From positions 14,335,501 through 14,399,500 of the forward strand of contig NC_077247.1 of NCBI RefSeq assembly GCF_947179165.1: 64,000 nucleotides of DNA. The letters are read 5' to 3'. Source of the stretch: Solanum dulcamara. Lineage: Eukaryota; Streptophyta; Magnoliopsida; Solanales; Solanaceae. Below the pieces are notes generated by a model. That model did not search any database, had not been told where the DNA came from, and saw nothing but the letters and a program-made list of their open reading frames with translations. The position numbers and the translations under genes are program-made. How positions within the stretch are numbered: the stretch's first letter is position 1; every line of letters starts with the position of its first letter. Positions 57,363 through 64,000 of the stretch are shown piece after piece.

Positions 57363-59683
57363 TAAATTATCATACCCCAACTCTACATCCTAGGCGTGGC
57401 CGGCACTGAAAATCATTGCTAGTTTCCAAGTGAACCCTTGTCCTTGCTAGCTACTCACCAAAAGACTCAAATACATAGAAATATAATCATAAGGGTGAGC
57501 ACTTAAAATACTTTAAAAGTAAACTCATGCATGTCTAAAATAAGTCTATGAATATATAGTAAAATATTATTTTAAAAATAAACTATGAAAGTTTGACTGA
57601 CTCAACTCTATATATGTCTATGAAGCCTTTAAAACTCATAAGATAAGTAGTGGGACATGCCAATGTCTACATTAAGAGAACTAATGAATAAAAACATAAT
57701 GAAATAAAGAAACTAAAGGAGCTTCTCGGAAAGCAAGGAGGTCTTATGAACAAGATGGGTGGATATGATCTTCAATAATGTGCATGTTAAAGATATCTAA
57801 TACTTGTAGCTACATCATAAAATTATGCAACATCAAAAGACATAAGTAGATGGAATATATGTTATGTAAAATGGAAGAAAGTAATTATACTCATTGAAAA
57901 TAATATTAGAATGAATATTGAAGTAACTCAACTCAATAAAGCATGTAATTATGAAAATAAGTCAATGTTTTATTAAATATAAATAAGTAATGCAACTTAA
58001 TATAAAAAATAAGGTTTACTCTTTGGGGAGTTACTCTTACCAACAACCATCACAATGAGCCTTGTGATAATAAAATGAACTGATTTCATTGCCAGAGTCA
58101 TCCAATTCCTTGTCAGGGTAAGGGATGCAAATTCATCTCTAGATCAATATAAAATTTTGTATTAGGGACTAAAGTGAGGATTTGCATGAACCAATGGCAA
58201 GATATCATCCTATGCTAGCTTGGCAGTTTATGGGGATTGAGTTATATAAACTCCTACCCAAATCAATACTCAATCTACTTCAAAAATAATATGTATTAAT
58301 GCTCATATACTCAAGTGAGTAAAATACTCAAACTAATAACTCAATTAGTCGCATTGGACTTTACTAAGTTTAACTCAACTTCTCTTAAGCTTAATACATT
58401 TTCTTTAAAATAGTTTTACTTATCAATCACACTACATGCATTAAAATTTATCTTTGTTTCTCAAGTCAATCTCAAGATAAATAAATGCATAATTTCTCTA
58501 ATTCATTTATACTTGATAAGAATCACGTATAAACTCAGTACTGTAAAGTATTATAACTCAAGTAATATGAGTGCTCAAAACTCACTTCTTAATTCAGACA
58601 TTACAATATATCATTTCTCAACTCAAACAATGCATAGTAAAAGCAATTGTAATTATGCATCTAGCATTCATGAGAATGTTAGCATGTATAGAAACCTCAA
58701 GAATTACATTATAGGGATGATCTTAATATCAATAATATATGAAGAACTCAATAAAAGACAACATTACTCACTCAAAAACTCGATTTATTAGGATTAAACT
58801 CAACCTCAAACTTAAAAGAATGGAATCTAGATGTAGGGTACAATAAAGAACTTAGTCAAATGCTATGATTAGCCTTACATAGATGGATGAACGATGTCTT
58901 GGCAAAAATCGAAGAACATCCTTAAACCGCTTGAAACCTGGATTTTTATCGTCTTTAATCCTTTCTCTGTATATTCTAAGTGTTAATGAGAGGAAAACAT
59001 GTAGTGTGCCGATAAGGGACTACTTTAGCATTAAAATATTAGGGTTTTGGTTAGGAAACTATGGGAAATTACCAAACTACCCTTCATTAAAACTGTCTCA
59101 AGGTTGACTACAGGTCATCCTACAGACCATAGAAGACCAGTCATGGAAACTTGTGCACCAAATTGGACCTTACTAGTTGTAGGCCCATTGATGAGTTATA
59201 GCACTAACTTGTGGAAGAGTATACACGGTCCTTGAGGATTGGGTCTATGGACCCTTCTACGGATCATAGACCTTGTTACGTGTCGTAGGCCCCTAATCGT
59301 GAACATAGGTACTCATTCCAGTAGCTACTGGAATGTGACATTGGGTCTACAAGTCCCTCTTATGGTTCGTAGGACCTTTGATTGGTCGTGTAAGAGGACT
59401 CTTGAAATGAATCCAAAACTGGTCATTACTACCTCTTTTATGAACACTTTCTACGGTCCGTATAAACTTCTACGAACCGTAGAATGCATTCGTAGGAAGG
59501 ATCTCAACAAACCTAAATCTCACCAATTATGGGAAACTTCTAAGAAACCTTCCTATGGTCCATAGAAACTTCTAGGGTCTGTAGGTATCCCTCATACAAG
59601 CGCTATTGTGCAAAACTAAATTCATCTCTCAAGGCTCTTTGGAATGAGATATATGATGGAATATTTTGGGGTGCTACATAAAT
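57363..59683. repeat. perfect target-site duplication around G2 (outer coordinates)
   Basis: TAAAT at 57363-57367 and TAAAT at 59679-59683. The G1 sequence continues on both sides. A perfect duplication where the others here are decayed suggests G2 is one of the youngest insertions in the window. Confidence 0.85.
57368..59678 (-). repeat. LTR G2, solo LTR nested in G1 (2311 bp)
   Basis: On the plus strand it runs from TATCATACCCC to GGGGTGCTACA; read on the minus strand it is TGTAGCACCCC...GGGGTATGATA. Same family as its host G1 and as G3. No internal region. It includes the ACGGTCCGTA-type palindrome array (59090-59580). Short open frames inside (for example 59239-59565) lie across the palindromes and are not genes. 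Confidence 0.83.
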
Positions 59684-61561
59684 ACAAAACAACAGAACTA
59701 GTAGGAGTTCTTGCAAAAGCAAGGGTGTCTCATCAAAGAAGATGTGTGATATTAAACGATGTACCTCTTGAGGATATCTAACACTTATATCTACATCATA
59801 AACTGATCCAGCATCGAAAGACGTCCATACTGGAATGTACGATATGTAAAATAGCAGAAAAGAAACATACTCACTGAATTGTAAACTGAAATGAATAATA
59901 AAATATCTGACTGAAAGTAAAGATTGTAAGTGTAATGAAAACTTTACAACTCTACAATGAAATAAGATAATAAATCCAACTAAAAATAATATGGTGTTTT
60001 CTCTTATTAGGGAGTTTCTCTAACCGGCAACTATTACTATGAGCCTCATGATGATACAATGTACTGCTCACATTGTCAGAGCTTTCCGTTATCATGCTAC
60101 AATAAGGAACAAAACTCCACTCATGGACTAATATAAAAGCCCATATCAGATATTGAAATGAGTAGTTGCTCGAATCAACAACATGGTCCTTTCCTACACT
60201 AGTTATGTAGCCTATGGGGTTTGAGTAATCTATACTCCTACCCAAGTTGGTGCTCAATACTACTCCTAAAAATATGTAATAATGCTCATATACTCAGATG
60301 AGTGAAAATATTAAAAATATATCTCGTTTGGCCTCACTAGACTTTATTTTAATAAGCTCAAACTCTTCTCAACTCTTCATGTTTTCTCTTTAAAAATAAA
60401 TTTGTATTTAGGACTATTCGTATCCCCTCAAATTCTTTCCAAAAATATCATTTATGCATAATACTCTAACTCATTTAGACTTGGTAAAATCATGCATAAT
60501 GTCAATAATATATAGCTTCATAAATTCAAGCAACGCATGCACTTGGGACACTCATCTTCCCTCAAAACTCATCATTTCTCAAATGTGAAAGTACGTTCTC
60601 TTCGTCTTAAAACAACACATAATAGTAATCAATGAAATAACTCAATTAGGGTTTAGATGAAACTAGGCATGAACAACATTTCAACAATGGAAATTTCATG
60701 AATATGCATAACCTCTCTAATATGAATGATAACTCATTAGAAAACTCAACAGATTATGGGTTGGAACTCAAACATGATCTCATACTAATTGAATTGAGAT
60801 GTCAGGTGCGAAGGAGAACACAGTCCAATGTTATGATTAGCCTTACATACCTGGAAGAATAATATTCTTGGAAAGAATTGAAAAACAATATGAATATCCT
60901 TGAATCCTTGATTTTTCTCCTCTCCAATCTTTGCTTTAAGTGTTTGAAGTGTTAATGAGGGAAAAATATCCTAGGGTACTGATAAGGACTTAACTTAGTT
61001 CCAAAATGTCAGCGTTTTTACTTTAAAAGAGTGGAAAAAGATCAAAACACCCTTTAATTAAAGTTGATAGGGTCCTCTATATATACCTCCTACCATCCGT
61101 AAAAGACTCTACAGGCAGTAGGAGACTTCTCGTAGAAACTTTCTGCACCAAATTGAACTCACTGGATTTGTAAGGTAGGGTCTACATGTTACACCCTACA
61201 TTCTTGAACTCGGAAGGTTTCTTAAGTTAGTTAGAATTTATCATGTGATCCCCCTAAGTTACGACACCATCAAACGACTCTAAGGAAGGGAGAATGTGAT
61301 ACCCCATAGTAGAGAAGGTTGGAAATAGAGTCATAAGAATCCGGAAGGTATTGGAGGCCAAGAAATGAGTTGTAGGAATCGATTTACCTATGTAAGCCAC
61401 TAAGTTAAGAGTCTTATACACTTAAGTTGCTTAAGTATATATCAAGATTACGTAGCACGGATGACATAGGCTCTTAAAATAAGACGAGATGACAAACCCA
61501 CGGGGAAGAACAAAAATTACGCGGGGCAGCCAATGGGAGGGTGACACATAGTAGAACCTAA

Positions 61562-61612
61562 GCTAGCAGGTGACCCACCTCCTTGGGGTCAAGTAGGTGA
61601 TCCACCTGCTTG
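61562..61612 (+). repeat. short direct repeat in LTR D promoter region
   Basis: AGGTGACCCACCTCCTTGGGG and AGGTGATCCACCTGCTTGGGG-like units follow each other with about 28 bp offset. Each contains an inverted AGGTGnnCCACCT palindrome. The left copy (about 6700-6730) has only traces. Confidence 0.6.
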
Positions 61613-61630
61613 GGGGAGGTTGGCCCCACT

Positions 61631-61739
61631 GCCACGTGGCAGCCCCTCCTTGAAAGCATGGATCCGTGGCCCAATAAGGGTTTGACACGTGTAACACTTA
61701 GGGGTTGACACGTGTCACTTCCTAAGGGACCCTATATAT
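61631..61739 (+). promoter_or_regulatory. LTR D promoter region (right copy): three G-boxes and TATA
   Basis: GCCACGTGGC at 61631-61640, GACACGTGT (CACGTG 61686-61691) and GACACGTGTC (CACGTG 61709-61714) precede TATATAT at 61733-61739. A GA-rich likely leader follows from about 61770. Layout and sequence are shared with the left copy. CACGTG is the core of ABA- and light-responsive plant elements; promoter function is inferred. Confidence 0.6.
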
Positions 61740-61837
61740 GTATGTTAATGACTCTTAAGTCATTTGGAGTCCACAAATCAGCCAAATTATAGAGAGAAAC
61801 GTGAGAGAAAGAGAGCTCACAACAGTAACCACAAATT

Positions 61838-62880
61838 GGAGGAAATTAAGGTAAGTTCTTCACTTTTCTTCAGTGAATTAATTATCCACGGTGTTCCCTA
61901 AGTATGTGTATATGTATATGTGTCATTTATGATGTTTATGGAATCAAAAATTCAGCTTTACGATTGGAAATTTGAAAGAAAAGAAGAAGAGAAAAACATT
62001 GAGGGGAAAAGAGGGAACTACGGGTTTGGACCTCTTTGAGGTAAGCCCCGACTTTCATTCTGTAAATTAACAATTTATGGTATCCCATGGTTGTATAATT
62101 ATGTTTAATAACTTAAAATCATAATTTGGGGCAGCGAAGAAGTGTCAAAAACAGTCATCTCCATTTCAGCACGGCAAAAGATTTTCGTAGCAAGTTTTAG
62201 CTAGTTTTGGCCAATTTCGGGAAAGGTAAGTTCTTCCCCTCAAATTTTAAGTTTATTATGTTACATTATGGTGTATTACACACAGTATTATCTTCTGAAA
62301 GTTGGGTAAAAGGTTTGAAAAGTTTGGCGTTCGGAATAAACTAAATTGGAGTCGCTAGAAGTGAATTGTTGTCGAAATGAGGCGTTGTTCTTGTGAGTTG
62401 CTTCTGTAGGGGTGTGATGTGTTGTTTCAGGGAATAAATATGTTATAATGTGGGTTAGAGTACTGATTTTTGAATCCACATGACCCCTCGTGGCGTATAA
62501 TTAAAGGCATTACAAAATAAAGGCTAGACGCCTTATTGTGATACCGTATTTTTGAATAAGTCGTTTGGAGTTTATGTTGTATATTGTTGGTGTGAATTGC
62601 TGCAGGTTGTTGTTTTTGGTGGGATGTAGGTCTTAGGGAACTAATTGAAAATTTTGATAGGGCACATTATAGGGGAGGTGCTGCCCAATTTTTGTCGACG
62701 CCTTAGCGAATAACAGAACTAGTCGGGGAAACGACTAAGGAAATAGATTCCATTAATACTAACGTGTAACCTAAGATGATGGAAAGTTAAGAAGGGTTGA
62801 TATTCATATTACTTTCATGTTGAATAGTTTCAAAGGACGGCGAGGCAAACGGAATAAGGAATAATTCAGACAAGGTATGT
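61838..62880 (+). other. LTR D leader with four conserved GGTAAG/GGTATG donor-like sites
   Basis: Sites at about 61850 (TAAGGTAAGTTC), 62040 (GAGGTAAGCC), 62225 (AAAGGTAAGTTC) and 62873 (AGGTATGTGAAGC). Counterparts in the left copy on the minus strand lie near 6455, 6262, 6073 and 5418-5425. The first two are followed by similar text in both copies (GAATTAATTATCnACGGTGTTCC; CATTCTGT-AATnAA), so they look like repeated modules of a leader. Confidence 0.55.
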
Positions 62881-64000
62881 GAAGCTTTCTTTTGGCATAT
62901 TTTTGGAATAAGTATGTAGAGCTATCCTTCTTTTCTTTTGGCATGTCTTAGATGTAATTTATGAACGATATGTATATGATATATGGGATTCAATCCATTC
63001 ATAAATCCCTAAATATAAGTCGAAACTCTTATTTACTTCTTGATGTTAGAACTCCTGCAATAGCTGAGTTGTTGCCCTTAAGTCTTTTATGTGATGAAAA
63101 GTAGTACATGTGAAGCCTATATCTTCTTTCCTTTGGAATGGCTTAATTTTAAGTAAAATGATATACGATATGGGTTTAGAGGTAATTTCATTTATGAGCT
63201 CTGAGTGTAACTCGTGACTTGTAGTCACTTCTGAACATTAAGAGTCTGAAAGTAATCAAACTACTATTCTTGAACCTGCTATATAATGGGTAGTAAGTGG
63301 AGGTACCAGCTCCTCTTTTTAAAGTCTCTAAAATGATCAATGTCTCTGATTACATAGTTGTGTCTCTAATTGCATAAACCATATTTCTGATTGCATAAAC
63401 TGTGTGGCATTGTCTTGATGCATGTCTGTGATTCCTGAGGCCCCAATTGATGTAACCCCTAATGACATATAAAGGGGTACTTCATATAATTACCTTCTTA
63501 TTCTTCAGGTGACGGTTCACTTGACTGTTTCATCGAGTCTCAGATAATGACTTAGTTGTATATGGTTTCCCACAACTCTACTCATGCATACTGTAACCCA
63601 TCCTTCACCGCGTACCACGATGGGCCGGGAATAGTTATCATGCACAGTTCTACTATTTCTTTCACCGCGTCCCAGGATGGATTTGTACAGTTCCACGCAC
63701 GAGAAGACGATTCCGTACGTGAGGTGCGATATATGTTATATATTATGACGATATAATTATTCACCGAGTCTCGAGCCGGCTGGAAAATAATAGTATATAT
63801 GGCAAAATAAGGAAGGAACACCGAGTCCCTCCTTAGAGGGCTGGGTACGGTATGTATATTATGATGGTACGCTATAGACGTACACCACTCCATTCACCGA
63901 GTCCCTAACTAAAGGGGCCGAATACTTTATGTAGGCATGCATATGAGATTAGAGTGACACATTTGCAACCCCAAGCCCCGTAGTGAACCAGATGTAATAC

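Larger units (their letters stand above)
57049..61186 (-). repeat. LTR G1, solo LTR in the E9 integrase, split by G2 and cut by E8
   Basis: Two pieces of one LTR: 57049-57367 and 59684-61186. On the plus strand it begins TGTCACGTCCGG directly inside the E9 integrase (left flank TAATA, 57044-57048). Its start, about 490 bp judged from G2, is cut off by E8 at 61187. Donor-like ACATACCT at 60845-60852 (plus strand). Confidence 0.75.
61187..64000 (+). repeat. LTR D, right copy (E8), truncated by window end
   Basis: Starts TGTTACACCCTAC at 61187 inside LTR G1 (left flank CTACA) and runs past the window; the left copy is 3355 bp, so about 540 bp are missing. Collinear with the left copy read on the minus strand. 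Whether it is a solo LTR, a 5' LTR or a 3' LTR cannot be seen. No gene in it. Confidence 0.8.

Noticed and set aside
59239..59565. 108-residue open frame in LTR G2
   Set aside because: Inside a solo LTR's palindrome array, antisense to the LTR, with no domain.
61751..61770. tRNA or small RNA gene in the LTR D leader
   Set aside because: No cloverleaf or conserved A/B boxes recognised; the GA-rich text looks like a transcribed leader.

Overview
The window is repeat-dense, AT-rich flowering-plant nuclear DNA. I see no host gene, RNA gene or CRISPR array. Essentially all of it is old Ty3/gypsy LTR retrotransposon sequence, mostly of the chromodomain-bearing Tekay/Del type, inserted into one another and broken by stops, frameshifts and deletions. 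LTR style and pol sequence suggest a dicot and probably Solanaceae; that is a recollection-based inference. The density of nested, decayed elements suggests pericentromeric heterochromatin. Element names (E1-E9) and LTR family letters (A-H) are labels used only here.

Layout from left to right. 1-7096: E1 (-), integrase debris, tRNA-iMet-like primer site and a 3.36-kb LTR (family D). 7097-11757: E3 (+), protease to integrase plus a partial 3' LTR (A1); E1 sits inside its protease. 11758-21571: E4 (-), a tandem structure LTR A5 - integrase - LTR A4 - gag/PR/RT/RNase H, with a solo LTR (A2, +) inside the integrase. 21572-26889: E7 (-), a second gypsy family with LTR F. 26890-54928: E5 (+), split by four insertions: solo LTR H (30936-32334), E6 (-, 32886-50687), E2 (-, 40109-49315, nested inside E6's 5' LTR) and solo LTR C (52058-54406). 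54929-57048: E9 (-), integrase end and partial 3' LTR (G3). 57049-61186: solo LTR G1 (-) inside the E9 integrase, itself holding solo LTR G2 (57368-59678) with a perfect 5-bp target duplication. 61187-64000: a second family-D LTR (E8, +) inserted in G1 and running off the window.

The best-preserved element is E2: 9.2 kb, both LTRs, a 213-residue intact RT reading frame with the F-I-D-D catalytic motif, an intact CCHC knuckle and a decayed 5-bp target duplication. None of the elements looks able to move by itself.

The most unusual signals are: (1) a splice-donor-like AG/GTATGT site kept at a similar place in the LTRs of several families, matched in E2 and E5 by an acceptor-like tract just before gag, suggesting a spliced leader that would remove the primer-binding site; (2) arrays of imperfect CCATGG / ACGGTCCGT palindromes in two otherwise different LTR families; (3) a CACGTG cluster upstream of a TATA box in LTR D; (4) repeated loss of the LTR-PBS-gag junction; (5) closely spaced inverted LTR pairs that could make double-stranded RNA.
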